Positions 45,082 to 56,290 of a DNA stretch of 64,000 bases are shown here, in pieces. The notes under the pieces are model-generated. The model had not been told where the DNA came from and searched no databases. It saw only the letters and a list, made by a program, of their open reading frames with translations. The DNA lies in the NCBI GenBank assembly GCA_021397845.1, contig CM038049.1, forward strand, positions 102,206,877-102,270,876, written 5' to 3'. The translations under genes were made by a program, and so were the position numbers. The stretch's first letter is position 1; every line of letters begins with the position of its first letter. The DNA is from Areca catechu. Lineage: Eukaryota > Streptophyta > Magnoliopsida > Arecales > Arecaceae.

Positions 45082-46802
45082 TTTGTTTTTAGGTACCCAA
45101 GCCAACTTGGGTCTTTTAGGGTTAGCATTCAAAATGGTTCCTTTTAGAACCCACACTTTATCAAAAGAATTAATTTTTCTTAAATTGCATTGAAAAGATT
45201 TATGTCCTAACTTTTTACAAGTAAAACAGGTTATGCTAGAAGATGCAGGTACAAAAAAGTTCTTGAAATACTTTTGTTGCTTTTGTGGTCTAAAACCTAA
45301 ATCTGCTTTATTGAAAATGGCTCTTTGGCTATATAAAGTATGTTTAATTTTTCTGAGCTATAAGTAAATTTTTCAACAAAAGACTATCTTTTCAAGTTCA
45401 TTTTTGTACTTAACATTTTCCAATTCTAAATCTTTGTTTTTCTTTAAAAGATCACCATTTGAAATAATATCTTAGGTCTTTTCAAAACTTCATTTTTCAT
45501 TGATAAAGCATTGTTTTTCTTTTCTAAAAATCCAATTTAGCTTTTAAATTACTAACTTCATTTAGCAAAGAATTATTTTCAAGAGAAAAACTATTTGCAT
45601 ACTTTTTAAACTTTTTATTTTCACTCAAAATCAATTTATAATCATGCATGAGTTCATCAAAAGCATTTCTAAGCTCATCAAATATAAAATCAATTTTGGT
45701 ATCAGAATTTATCTCATCATGGTCTTGATGTGCCATTAAACAGAGATTTGCTACTTTTGTCTGCTCTACTTCAGAACTGGAGTCTTCACTGTCACTCAAA
45801 GTGGCCATCATTGCTTTCTTTCATAATTTTTTCCTAGACTTCTTAAGGAGAGGGCAATCAAACTTGTAGTGACCCGGCTTCTTGCACTCAAAGCATGTAG
45901 GTATTTCCTTCTCCTTTTCCTTTTCCTTTTCCTTTTCCTTCTCTTTCTCTTTTTCTTTTTCTTTTGATTGATATTTTTTTGTATAAGGAAACTTTCTCCT
46001 CTTCATGAATCTTCTGAATTTTCTTGCAAGGAGGGCTTCTTTACATTCATCTTCTTCTTCTTCGGACTCATCTATTAAGGATTCTTCTTATATGTTTGAT
46101 TTGAAAGTAATCCCCTTCTTCTTTTTGTTCATGTCCATTTATTTTTGTTTCAAATTCAGCTTATAAGTCATGAGCGATCCAACCAGCTGCTCTAGAGGTA
46201 ATTTGTCAATGTCCTTAGCTTCTTGAATTGTGGTCACCTTCGGATTCCACGATGTTGGAAGTGACCTGAGAATTTTATTTACAATATCAGCGTTAGACAT
46301 TACCTTTCCAAGACTTCTCATTCCATTGACAATATTTATGAATCTTGTGTACATATCAGTGATTGATTCATTAGGTTCCATTTGAAATATCTCATATGTG
46401 TGCACTAACATGTTCACTTTAGTGATTTTTCACTTGATCGATACTCTCATGGGTAACTTCAAGTATGTCCTATATTTCTATAGCAGAGGTGCATGTAGAT
46501 ATCCTATTGAATTCACTAGGATCTAATGCACAATAGAAAAGATTCATTGCCTTGGCATTGATCTCGAATTGCTTAATATCATTTTCATTCCAATCCTCTT
46601 CGAGCTTTGGGATGGAAACACTATTAACCACTATTGAAGGAATATGAGGATCCTTTTCAACCACTCTCTATAAATTATAGTCAATAGAATGCATATAAAT
46701 TCTCATCCTAGTTTTCCAATATGTATAATTTGATCCATTGAAAAATGGAGGACTATTTGAGGCTTGACCCTTAACTATGCTAGTACCAATTGGGGCTGCC
46801 AT
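45082..46802 (-). pseudogene. Gag of copia G with two zinc knuckles
   Basis: The probable start is the ATG at 46802 (MAAPIGTSIVKG), 58 bases after the LTR. The UBN2-like capsid follows (EDWNENDIKQFEINAKAMN, then FQMEPNESITDMYTRFINIV). A Lys/Glu tract precedes the first CCHC knuckle at 45854-45895 (CFECKKPGHYKFDC). A coiled region is at 45811-45524. A second CCHC knuckle lies at 45187-45228 (CFTCKKLGHKSFQC). Two knuckles separated by a coiled region fit SIRE-type Gag. Stops near 46470, 46139, 45821 and 45480 break it. Confidence 0.85.
45904..45966. repeat. TCCTTT-type hexanucleotide microsatellite in G gag
   Basis: About ten units of CCTTTT/CCTTCT and CTTTTT. On the minus strand it encodes an alternating Lys-Glu tract of about 20 residues in frame with the first zinc knuckle. 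Hexamer changes keep the frame. Confidence 0.9.
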
Positions 46803-46843
46803 AGATCTTTACTCAAGGTGGTAAAGCCTATACACTGAGAATA

Positions 46844-46857
46844 GGGCTCTAAAACCA
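46844..46857 (-). other. Primer-binding site of G
   Basis: On the minus strand TGGTTTTAGAGCCC, two bases away from the tRNA-iMet site TGGTATCAGAGCCC, two bases from the LTR end. Confidence 0.65.
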
Positions 46858-46859
46858 CT

Positions 46860-48468
46860 TGTTGCCCAGTAAATAACCCAAGAGGGGGGGGTCAATTGGG
46901 TCTCTAAAAATTATTTACTTAATGCAATGCAATGCTAAGCAATCCAATCAAATAATTAAATAAGCAAGGTACTATGAATTCAAATGTAATGCTCTTGAAT
47001 TGAAAGTGCAGCGAAAATAAAGAGCTATAAATGAAAAGCAAGTAGAGAGATCAATCAACCACAAATACCAAGAAATATAGTGGTTCGGTGCTATTAATGC
47101 ACCTACATCCACTCTCCAAGATCCTCTTGGGAATTCACTATAATCACACTGATTATAGTTGATTAGTTTTGTTGGCTCACTAATCAAAAATCCAACTTAT
47201 TTTCACAAGACCAACAAGTCAAAACTTCACTTGATTTTACGAGTTAACCAAGAACCTAAATGATTTTAAGCCTCACCACCAACCTCCCTTGATTTTCCGG
47301 GATAACCAAGAACCTAGGTGGTTTTGCGGGCTAACTACCAACCTTATTAATTTTCAAAGGCTCACCAATAACCTTCCTTGGTTTTACAATAGGCTAACCA
47401 AGAATCCTTACAACATATAAAGATTTGAAGTAAAGAAACAAAGTAAGCTTTCTAAATAAAAGCGGGTATCTCTTTGAAGCTCGATGTAGAGATGCTTTGA
47501 ACTTGTTAAAGCCTCTTGAATGCTTAAGAATGGATGATCTTCAATGCTCTTGAAGGCTCTTGAATGCTTGGAGGCTTGCTTTTGCTTTAAAGTAGTTGAA
47601 TCTTCAATGAATAAGAGTTAAAGCTCTCACTTGAATGCTCTTATCTTATTCTCATCAATAATATTCAATCCTTTTTCTTTTGATTTGATTTGGAGCATAT
47701 ATATACTTCTCCAAGGCCTCAAATCCCGTTTCTAGCTGTTAGACTTGAAAAACTAGCCGTTGGAGGGCAAAAGAGTCAAGTTCTACGTTTGAAAAACTAG
47801 CCATTGCTGTTCCTAGAACTTCATGTATCGACACTTCAGGCTTTGAGTCGACACTTCCTGTCGATACTTGAACTTCTTGAGTCGACACTTAGTTCAAATA
47901 TCTTCATTCTGGTTCTCTGAAAATCTTGGATATGTCGACACTTTCTCAGGTAAGTCGATACTTTGAGTCGACACTTCTCTTCCATGTGTCGACACTTCAG
48001 CAGTTTTTCATTTCCAGCAAGTTATGTGGCTTGAAAATCTCAAGCAATGAGTTGATCCATGTGTCGACACTTTGAGTCGATACTTCGGGTCCATGTGTTG
48101 ACACTTCAGCCATGCCAACAGAAACATACTTGTGTACCGATCTGAGTCGACACTTCACTTCCATGTGTCGACACTTGGCATCATGTGTCGACACTTTGAG
48201 TCGACACTTCAGTGAAAACTTCACAGAAAATGCTGAACTTGAGCTAAAACACATTTCCACTTAACTCAAATAATCATTTAAGCAAATATTGATTGTCCAA
48301 GTCCTCTTTGAGCAGTTCTTTTCATCCAAACTTGGTTTCATCAATCAAACAAACTTCTTCAAATTTGTGAGCATTTTTTTCAACAAAAACATACTTTAAA
48401 GAAATCATTAGTACTTAACTTATACTTAACCATTTTGCTTCTCATCAAAATCAACAATGGAGTCAACA
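46860..48468 (-). repeat. Right (5') LTR of G
   Basis: 1609 bp. TATATATA at 47698-47705. The GTCGACAC array lies at about 47820-48215. Ends GTCAACA and is followed by the AGGAC target copy. Confidence 0.92.
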
Positions 48469-48473
48469 AGGAC

Positions 48474-49518
48474 CTAATAATTTTAGAGGATTTTAAAAAA
48501 ATTATGACAGAAGAATAGAGAGAAGAACATGGATCAACCTCTCACTAAACAAATCAATTCTCAAGAGGGTTGAATTAAATTCAACAAGTTGGTCCATGGG
48601 CACCTAAAGATCAGACAGGATGATCAACTTGGGTGACATGGGCTAACTTGAATCAATAAGCTCTTATAATCAGTTATGGTTGACCAGATTAGCAAGGTAG
48701 GTGAGATCATAGGTTAGTATTCGCCATTAACCATCTTTCCTAGACACCAACCAAGTTAGCTAGGAAAGAGGTAGCCTCATGCAGCCATGATCAAAACTAC
48801 CAAACCTGCCTAGACACCAATTGATTTACCAGACTTGATTAGACCAGCCTAAGAACTTGGGCTTACCATAAAGCCACTAATTACATCCATTTTAGAAGAA
48901 TGGACTAACCCATCTAACTATTAGATAGATACTAAAGATAAGGTCCTTAATCAATATTTGATTAGTTCTCTTAAGTCCAATTCAACTAACCTTAGGTCTA
49001 ACCCAATAAATAGACCCAATCAGACAGCTAACCCAATTAACCCGGATGGCTTATTCAAATGATATTAGGTTTCATAAACCCTAATCTAGCTTGTCATTTA
49101 ATTAATCTTTTAATTCATAATTATTAGATTATAAGCCAACTTTTAATTAAAATATTTTTAATTAAATTCATGTAAAATCCTTTTACATCTTTCATGCATC
49201 ATATCTAGTCTTATCATATCAATTTATAATATTGCAAGCCTTAATAATTATAGACATGCCAATGTATAATCATATATCAGAATTAAAATATTTTTAATAT
49301 CATAGGTTTTCTTTAAGAATCTTTCTGAAAAGGTCAACACAGATGAACCTCCTCGTGCCATAGAAACTTAGGGATTTTAAATCCTGATTAATCTCTACGG
49401 ACACACGGTCATGGTGAAGGTCTCAACTAGGTTCCTAAAAGTAATCCCTAATCTAAATACAGATCCAAATACATGCAATCATGATATGCTACACAAGAAC
49501 CTGTGACTCTGATACCAC
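48474..49518 (-). other. Leader of D, part next to the primer site
   Basis: AT-rich, non-coding. At 49501-49517 the minus strand reads TGGTATCAGAGTCACAG, the tRNA-iMet type primer site, one base from the right LTR. Two related blocks (TAGACACCAA near 48740 and 48811) are the only structure I see. Confidence 0.8.
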
Positions 49519-51754
49519 TGAAAGGAAAACCAGTGTAATGGACACCTACCCTAGGCATGCTACACTAGGGAGTAGGTATTGCATAATTAAATTTTTTAAA
49601 CATGCATACGGAAAAACCTACTCATGCACAGGATCTAACATAAACATGATGCATGCAACTAATACATAGGCATGTATAGGCAAGTGCAATAATTATAAAC
49701 AATATGATAATTTCTAGATCTAAACATGCATGATAACAAAAAATATATGACATACCTTATAAAGCTTCCTTTAATAGCAAATCAAGGTAGCCAGTTGAAC
49801 TCCTTCAATAGCAAATCAGATTTGGAAGAGATCGATCCAATCTCTCAAGGTGTCCAAATGTCCACCCTCTAGAGTATCCGTGCGCAGGCTCTCACTGATC
49901 CAACTCACGGATGGATCCTAGTCCTCCAGGAATCAATAAATAGGTCACGGCAATGTGGAGCAGGGAAAACCAAAAGATCTTCACGGACGGTCTTCACCAA
50001 GACCGCTCTTCCTCCATGAAGAGCACACACTGAAAAACTAAAAATAGGGAAGGATAAAAGGACGCTGCACGAATTTCTGCACTGAGAAATTCGTCCCAAA
50101 AAAAAAACTCTCTTGCAGATCGCCCTCTGCTCCTCTCTCTCTCGCACGCCCTGGTCCTCCCTCTCTGCCGCAAGCCATGGCCTTTCTCTTTGCCCTATTT
50201 TCTTCCTCTCTCGTACGCCCTGCTGCCTCTCAACCAAGATGAATAATTAGTGAGAAATCCCATGAAGGAAAGGGAAACCAACGAGAGAACACCATGAGAG
50301 AGAGTCCAGATAAAACCAAAAACTATTTGAAATGGCTCTTGATAGGTTTAAAACTCTTTTGAATAGCATTTGATCGGTTTAAACATGCTGTGAACCGTTG
50401 GCTATATCATCGAGAAATAGGGATCGAGAGATGGGATATTCGTGCGGGAGAAAACCATTGTAAGACACCTTCTAGATCACAGTGCAAAGGATAATAAACC
50501 GATAAACAAAGCTTCATCCGATCAACAAGCTGATCATATCCATTCACATGGTAAAAACACAAGGGGAACGAAGAACCTAAAACACCGTGAAGGTTGGGAG
50601 AAAATACCATGTAAAAAACCAAGTTTAAACCGGTTCAACAAATTAAAAACTGGTTCAACCAAAACCAATCAAAAAGAAAAAATTGGGTCTAGTCGTAGTC
50701 TACCAGGAACAATTCCTGGTTGACCCAAACCAATCCTGGTCAATCCAAATCAGACCAGGTTGACCAGAAAAAAATTCAATGTGTGCTCAATCAATCCGTT
50801 TGACCTTAATACGGAAATAATTCCTAATTATTGATCGACTCCCGGATCAGGAAGAAATCCTTTATGACATGTGACCTCATTAGTTCGAACCTAAACGGTA
50901 GTACTGAAACACTTCCAATACCAGCACAAGATACCATCTAGCAATGGGTCCCGAAGTCCGGATAGGCCGAAGATATGAGAGCAATCTATTGAACCTCTGG
51001 CATATGGTTACTATATAATTCATCCCTTTGACCTTCAATGTTCAAGATGACCTAGGATTAGACTGCCAACCCTAATTGAGCCAATCCACAACATGTCTCA
51101 ACCTCGCAAGTCCAGTGACTCCTCATTAGGACTACCCTGGCCGAGGATTTGCTAAATTGAAATACTACGAGATATTCAATCCAAACAATTTGGACAGGTC
51201 ATTCCATCTTGGTCCACCACTGCTCCACAAGTACTTGCTTATACCCAGAAACCTTCACCAGATTAGAAATTCGGGTAGTCCGGTACCAAAGCATAGGGAG
51301 TTGCTTGCTAGCTACCAAGGTGACCTCGGGTCAGAGGGACACATATACCCATATCCAATCGCGAGAAATCCTTTGGCAGATGGAGCTTCACAGAGTCATG
51401 TTCAATGAGATATCATCTATCCCACTTGTAGATCACATCAGTGTCACCACACTCCTTTGGTCAAGAGGACAACCAAATGATATGAACCATAATAACCTAC
51501 ACTTGATACATTGTCGTCTTGTACAATGTATCCTTTGGTTGTGAACATTTTTAAAGGACCACTTGATATATCCTCTCTATATCGAAGTCAGTGCAGTCCT
51601 AAGGACTTCATCACATAAACAGAGTTCATTACAAGGAAATGAATAATGTGATGAGCTGCCAAAAAAAAAAATTTAATAATTCATATACAAATTATAAGAC
51701 TTAGCACAACCGCCTATAGCCTAAGCGATTGGCTTTGGGACACAATTCCCAACA
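49519..51754 (-). repeat. Right (5') LTR of D
   Basis: 2236 bp, TG...CA. It reads through the S insertion site without interruption (CGGTAGTACTGAAAC near 50895), which dates S after D. Ends AATTCCCAACA. Confidence 0.92.
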
Positions 51755-51759
51755 CTCAA

Positions 51760-53027
51760 TTGTATAATAATTTGGTGTATTTGTTATTAATTTAGCAGCA
51801 TTTATAGCCTATTTATGCTTAATTATTTTTTTTTATTTCAAGTATGCCTGCTAAGAGGAAGTTTGCAAGCTCGTCCATCTATTTTATCATGAAATTGTAT
51901 ATCAATCGAAGAAAAATTATTGGTCCAACCAGGTTCACCCAATATTATTAATTTGGGGCCGGTTCAACCCAAATAGATGATGCCAAATTAATTAACATAC
52001 TTAAAAGAAGTCAAGGCCCAGCCCGATGGAAAAAAGAGGCAACAGCGGAAAGAAAAAAATGGAACGCGAGGAGGAAATTTATGGAGGAACGCAACAATAC
52101 AAGGGCAAAATGGGAAAGAGGAAATAAAAGGAAAGCAGTAAGATTTGTAAGAGAGGAAAGGGGAGGAACTCTCAGACGCATGGCCAGGAAAGAAAAAAAA
52201 ATGTGCAGACGGGAGGAGAAGAGCGGACGTGCAAAAAGCCCAGCGAACGTGGAAGGAGGAAATCAGAGATTCCATGGACATGGAAGAAACCAAAGATTGC
52301 ATGATTTTATTTGATTTATATTTTCCCTATCTTTATTTTGTTTTCAATCCAAATATGTGTAACTAATTTCTTCTTAGCTAAGGCTTAGGGATTTAACTAA
52401 TATGGTAATTATGGACTTCAATGGTTAATTTGATTTCCTTCTTTTACTTAAGATTTCTTTTGTGATCGTAATGCTTTGGAAGATTTGATTAATTTCTCAA
52501 TGAATTTTATCTAGAGTTTAATTAATCTATAAAATTTCTAGGATGAAAAATAAAATAAATCCATAGATTTAAATCCTACCTGAATTACTAGGACTGATCT
52601 ATACAGTGATTAGGATTATAAAATTTAATACATCTGAATTATTTAAATCACATCTTAACCACCGTGGTTAATAATTTCAAATAGGATTAGTACAATTTGA
52701 ATGAAAGTACAATAATCAATTAAGAAAACCTGCTGGCTTGTAAAACCAGAAAATCAAATTAGCATATTCAGAAGAAATTATCGCATCGATTTGGTTAAAT
52801 TCCTGATGCCTTATCTATTCTAGATTCTGTCTTCTTCTAAAACTTTGCGACCACCATATTTTGATAGTGTTTAAATTTTTAATTTAATTTTTTTTACTTG
52901 AAATCAATTTTTCAAATAATATAAGTAGGTATTATAATTTGAGTGATTGTCTCTGATCCTAGAGGATAACATTGGGTTACTATCCTATATTACTTGCACG
53001 ACCAGTATGCTTGCTGAACACGTGTCA
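51760..53027 (+). repeat. 3' LTR of C, second fragment
   Basis: Continues from the D target site and matches the C 5' LTR to CGTGTCA. Differences include one-base substitutions and small indels throughout. The open frame at 52081-52314 parallels one in the 5' LTR but is not recognisable. Confidence 0.9.
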
Positions 53028-53032
53028 CTAGG

Positions 53033-53748
53033 AACCCATGATAAATTTTCATGTGTATACCAAACCAGGGTCAAACCTAGAAAGTCAATAATCTGTTAGG
53101 TTTAGATCCTAGAGAGTCCAATAAAATTCCTCTCAATAGGAATGCATAGTTGAGTCAGCATTTTGCATCATGATAGAATGCTGCATTAAGTATAAATTTT
53201 AAAATAATTTAGTTGATTCCCGAAAGAGTACCAAAGAGTTTGAACAAGGAGATTCTGTAATGATTAGGCTTAGACCTGAACGGTTTATGCTGGGAACCAT
53301 TAAGAAACTTCATACTCGTGGAACTGGCCCCTTTAGAGTGATAAGGAGAGTTGGCCCCAATGCCTATGTGCTTGAGCTACCCCGGATTATGGCATTAGCT
53401 CGACTTTCAATATCTTGGACTTAGTCGAGTATAAGGAACCAGCAAATATACTTAGTGAGCCATTTGGGCCTAACCTTTCATTTGAGAGCAAACCCGACCT
53501 AGAGTGTCCACCTCCAATTTTACTTGAGAGAGTAGAGCGGATCGAGCATGTCCTGAATGATTAAGCTATGACCACCCGGGGCAAAGGCTATCAGCGTTAC
53601 ATGGTTCGATGGCAAGGTCGATCGCAGTCCGATGATTCATGAGATACTCGAGAGGACTTGTAGCACCTCGACCCCGACCTTCTAGAAAAATATCAAAGTC
53701 AAATCAACCCTTACTCGACAGGGTCAGTTCCTCCCACCCCGGGAGAAC
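53033..53748 (+). pseudogene. Integrase end and chromodomain of element A
   Basis: After a non-matching stretch (53100-53230), the integrase C-terminus is clear: RLRPERFMLGTIKKLHTRG then GPFRVIRRVGPNAYV. A single-base loss near 53384 shifts the frame. The chromodomain follows at about 53527-53700 (RGKGYQRYMVRWQGR), with stops in place of residues at three positions (near 53563, 53641 and 53659), two of which look like Trp-to-stop and Gln-to-stop. The frame again runs into the 3' LTR, as in B. Confidence 0.88.
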
Positions 53749-55344
53749 TGGTATGGGCACCAAGATCTGACAGACTCCTCAACCCTTTGAGGATCTCGGA
53801 TTAGGATTTCATCTTTTGGATTATGTAATAAGGCTTCAAGCCTAAGCATTTTATTCTCTTGAGTCATGAATTTAGCCTCAATTGCTTTTGTTTTAGTCAT
53901 GTACCTTGACCAATTTAGTCAAGTTGTATCTTTGGGTCCTATAATGATTCCAGTCTGAGTCTGTTTGAAGATTGGGCCCAAGCCGGAGTGGTCTTCGAGT
54001 CTAGTCCAATTTGTAATGGGTCAAGCAATCTCCCAAGCCATGAAATATGCCACTTGGTACCACCTCATCCATCCCATGTGGTGCCACATCACCTTAACAT
54101 GTGGGTGGCCGTGGCAAGGGGGAATGCTGATTTTTGTGGGCACCATCCCTAAATCTTTTCCTCCCTTTCCTCCCCCTATCAAGCCACTTGCTAAAGGAGT
54201 CATGGGTGATCAAGGAAAGGTTGAAGACATAAGCCTTGCCCCAAGCCCCATATCATGTTTCTCTCTAAATATGGGTGGGCAACCTAGGAAAGAAGAAAGA
54301 CACAAGCCTTGCTCCAAGCCCCATATCTTGTTTCTCTCCAAAAGAGGGGTGGGCGACCAAGGAAAGAAGGAAGACACAAGCCTTGCATCATGCCTTCTTC
54401 CCAAAATGAAGATCAGCTTTCCAAGTCCAAGGCACCAAGATCCTTCCTCCAAGCCCAATATCATGCCACAAGCAAGCTTTGGTCGGCCAAAGAGAAGGGA
54501 TTTCAGAATTTTTGGGATTTCAGAATTTTTTTGGTGCCTTATCAAGAGAAGAGATGTAATTTTCATTCAAATTTTGAAAGGAGCTTAAGGTGCCTATATA
54601 AAGGACCTTACCCCCTTCCTTGTAATGTTAATGTTGATGAATGAAAAAAAAAAGATTTGAGTGCTACTCTTCTTGTTAGTTGCCTTCATTCCTTAAAAAC
54701 GTCGATCTCCGTGAGGGAGCACCTTCACCTTCAGGTGTTAAGAGATGTGAGGCCTCAAGTTACCTTCTCTTCCGTACAAGCCATCCTCCATCTTCGAGTT
54801 CGGAGCCAATCTGGATGATCCACTTTGGTGCCTAGCAAGAAGAACTCCATCCACCACCAACCTCAACTCTCATTCCTTTATCTCTTGTTTTCTTCTTATT
54901 GAATCCTAACTCTTCCCTTGATTGCTTGCAGGTCCTCCAAGGACCATGAATACGAAGTCGGTTTCCCTTGCCTTCGAGACCTTCGAACGGAAAGTCGATG
55001 TATCTGCGGGGGTTGAAGGCTTGATCATCCAGGTCGCATCCATGAGAGGGAGTGAGCTCGGCATCGGGCACTTCAGAGCTTTTAAGGTTTGCAACTTGAA
55101 AACTCCTAAGTTGATATTAATTCGAGAGCTATGTCCTATGGGATTTCTCAATCCCAGGATCCTCTTTTTATCCTTGCTTAGGGGATAATTTACATGCTAG
55201 TAGTTCTTATCATTATCGAATCCTTAGATCTGCTATTGTCTTTTCTTTAGGAATCCTAAATCCATAAGAAAACTTAAAAATCATAAAAGAAAAAAATCAC
55301 TTGCATCATTCCTTTCATCTTTGCATCTAGTTAGTCCCGTATCA
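53749..55344 (+). repeat. 3' LTR of A
   Basis: 1596 bp. Starts TGGTATGGGCACC, like B's TGGTGTGGGCACC, and ends TTAGTCCCGTATCA, like E's TTAGTCCCGCATCA. A TATA box is at 54595-54602 (TATATAAA). The middle (54190-54440) has repeated AGCCTTG/CCCCATATC blocks of about 90 bp. The preceding purine run is GGGAGAAC. Confidence 0.9.
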
Positions 55345-56252
55345 ACAAGCCTAGGAGGTATGAAATATAGACTTATGATAGTAGATGATTTTTCAAGATT
55401 TACATAAATTTTGTTTATTGCACATAAAGATGAAGCTTTTAAAATATTTCAAAAACTTCACAAGAAAATTTTAAATCAGAAAAATCTTTCAGTTGTTTCA
55501 ATTAGAAGTGATCACCGCACCAAATTTGAAAACAAAAGTTTTGAAGAGTATTGCATTGAGCAAGGCATTGATTACAACTTCTCTATTCTTAGAACATCAC
55601 AGCAAAATGGTGTTGTAGAGAGAAAAAATAGAATATTGGAAGAGATAGCCTGAACTATGTTATGTGAAGGTAATCTTCTAAGATACTTTTAGACAGAAGC
55701 ATGAATACTGCATGTTATATATTGAATCATGTTTTGATTAGACCTATTTTAAAGAAAATCCCTTATGATCTTTGGAATAATAGAAAACCTAGTATTCATT
55801 ATTTTTATATTTTTGGTTGCAAATGCTTTGTATCGAATAATGGAAAAGATAACCTTGAAAATTTTGATGCTAAATTTGATGAAGTCATATTTTTTGGTTA
55901 TTCTACTTCTAGCAAAGCATATAGAGTATTCAATAAAAGAATATTAACTATTAAAGAATCTATCCATGTTATTTTTGATGAAACTAACCCCTCACCTTCT
56001 AGAAAAGAAGAGTGCATTGATAATGATGTAGGTATAATTAATAAAGCTATGAAAGACATGAGCCTAAAGGATAAACAAGCAAGAGAAGGAGATGAAATGG
56101 TAAGCAAAGATCATGGTGATTTATCTAAAGAATGGAGGTATGTAATATCACGTCCTAAAGATTTAATTATAGATAATCCCTCACAAGGAGTTAGGACTAG
56201 GTTATCACTTAGAGATGCATATGATTACCTAGCATTTATTTTACAAGTATAA
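55345..56252 (+). pseudogene. Integrase of copia F, partial
   Basis: Core pieces: LMIVDDFSRFTXILFIAHKD (X marks a stop), SIRSDHRTKFENKSFEEYC and TSQQNGVVERKNRILEEIA, the last with the Glu. A stop at 55651 follows. The end segment is PYDLWNNRKPSIHYFYIFGC, IFFGYSTSSKAYRVFNKRIL and PSQGVRTRLSLRD. Stops near 55407, 55651 and 55692 prevent function. The first third of integrase is upstream of A and outside the window. Confidence 0.88.
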
Positions 56253-56290
56253 CCAAATAGCATACAAGAGTCAAAAATGACTCGAATTGG

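Larger units (their letters stand above)
33857..48468 (-). mobile_element. Element G: SIRE/Maximus-like Ty1/copia, reverse orientation
   Basis: LTRs at 33857-35440 and 46860-48468 run from TGTTGCCCA to GTCAACA on the plus strand. AGGAC at 33852-33856 and 48469-48473 is a perfect target duplication. On the minus strand the order is gag, protease, integrase, RT, RNase H, a spacer, then an extra ORF before the 3' LTR, which is the SIRE-type plan. H interrupts the extra ORF. All genes have stops. Confidence 0.93.
23720..51754 (-). mobile_element. Element D: Angela/BARE-like Ty1/copia, reverse orientation
   Basis: The LTRs read on the plus strand from TGAAGGAAAACC / TGAAAGGAAAACC to CAATTCCCAACA. 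Genes are on the minus strand, so the right LTR is the 5' one. The primer site lies at 49501-49517, and a short purine tract (AGTAGGAGT on the minus strand) precedes the left LTR. The target duplication is CTTAA/CTCAA. S interrupts the left LTR and G interrupts the leader. Stops in every domain show it is defective. Confidence 0.93.
15647..53027 (+). mobile_element. Element C: degenerate Athila-type Ty3/gypsy, split by D
   Basis: The 5' LTR (15647-16957) and interrupted 3' LTR both start TGATGAATGTG and end CGTGTCA. CTAGG at 15642-15646 and 53028-53032 is a perfect target duplication. The tRNA-Asp primer site and the gag/pol sequence identify the Athila lineage. Coding regions carry many stops and frameshifts. 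No env-like gene is present. D sits 38 bp into the 3' LTR. Confidence 0.93.
5130..55344 (+). mobile_element. Element A: remodelled, non-autonomous chromovirus, split by B and C
   Basis: A's pieces are a leader (5130-5875), a gag-like frame (14647-15379), an integrase remnant (15378-15646 and 53028 on), a chromodomain remnant and a 3' LTR (53749-55344). B splits it at CCCAT and C at CTAGG. Its 5' LTR and primer site are missing, so they should lie upstream beyond the Tat-like element. No reverse transcriptase, RNase H or intact protease remains. A itself interrupts the integrase of copia F; ACAAG at 55345-55349 should be one copy of its target duplication. Confidence 0.8.

Noticed and set aside
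54021..55188. Several 60-200-residue open frames in A's 3' LTR
   Set aside because: They overlap on both strands inside an LTR with internal repeats and show no known protein.
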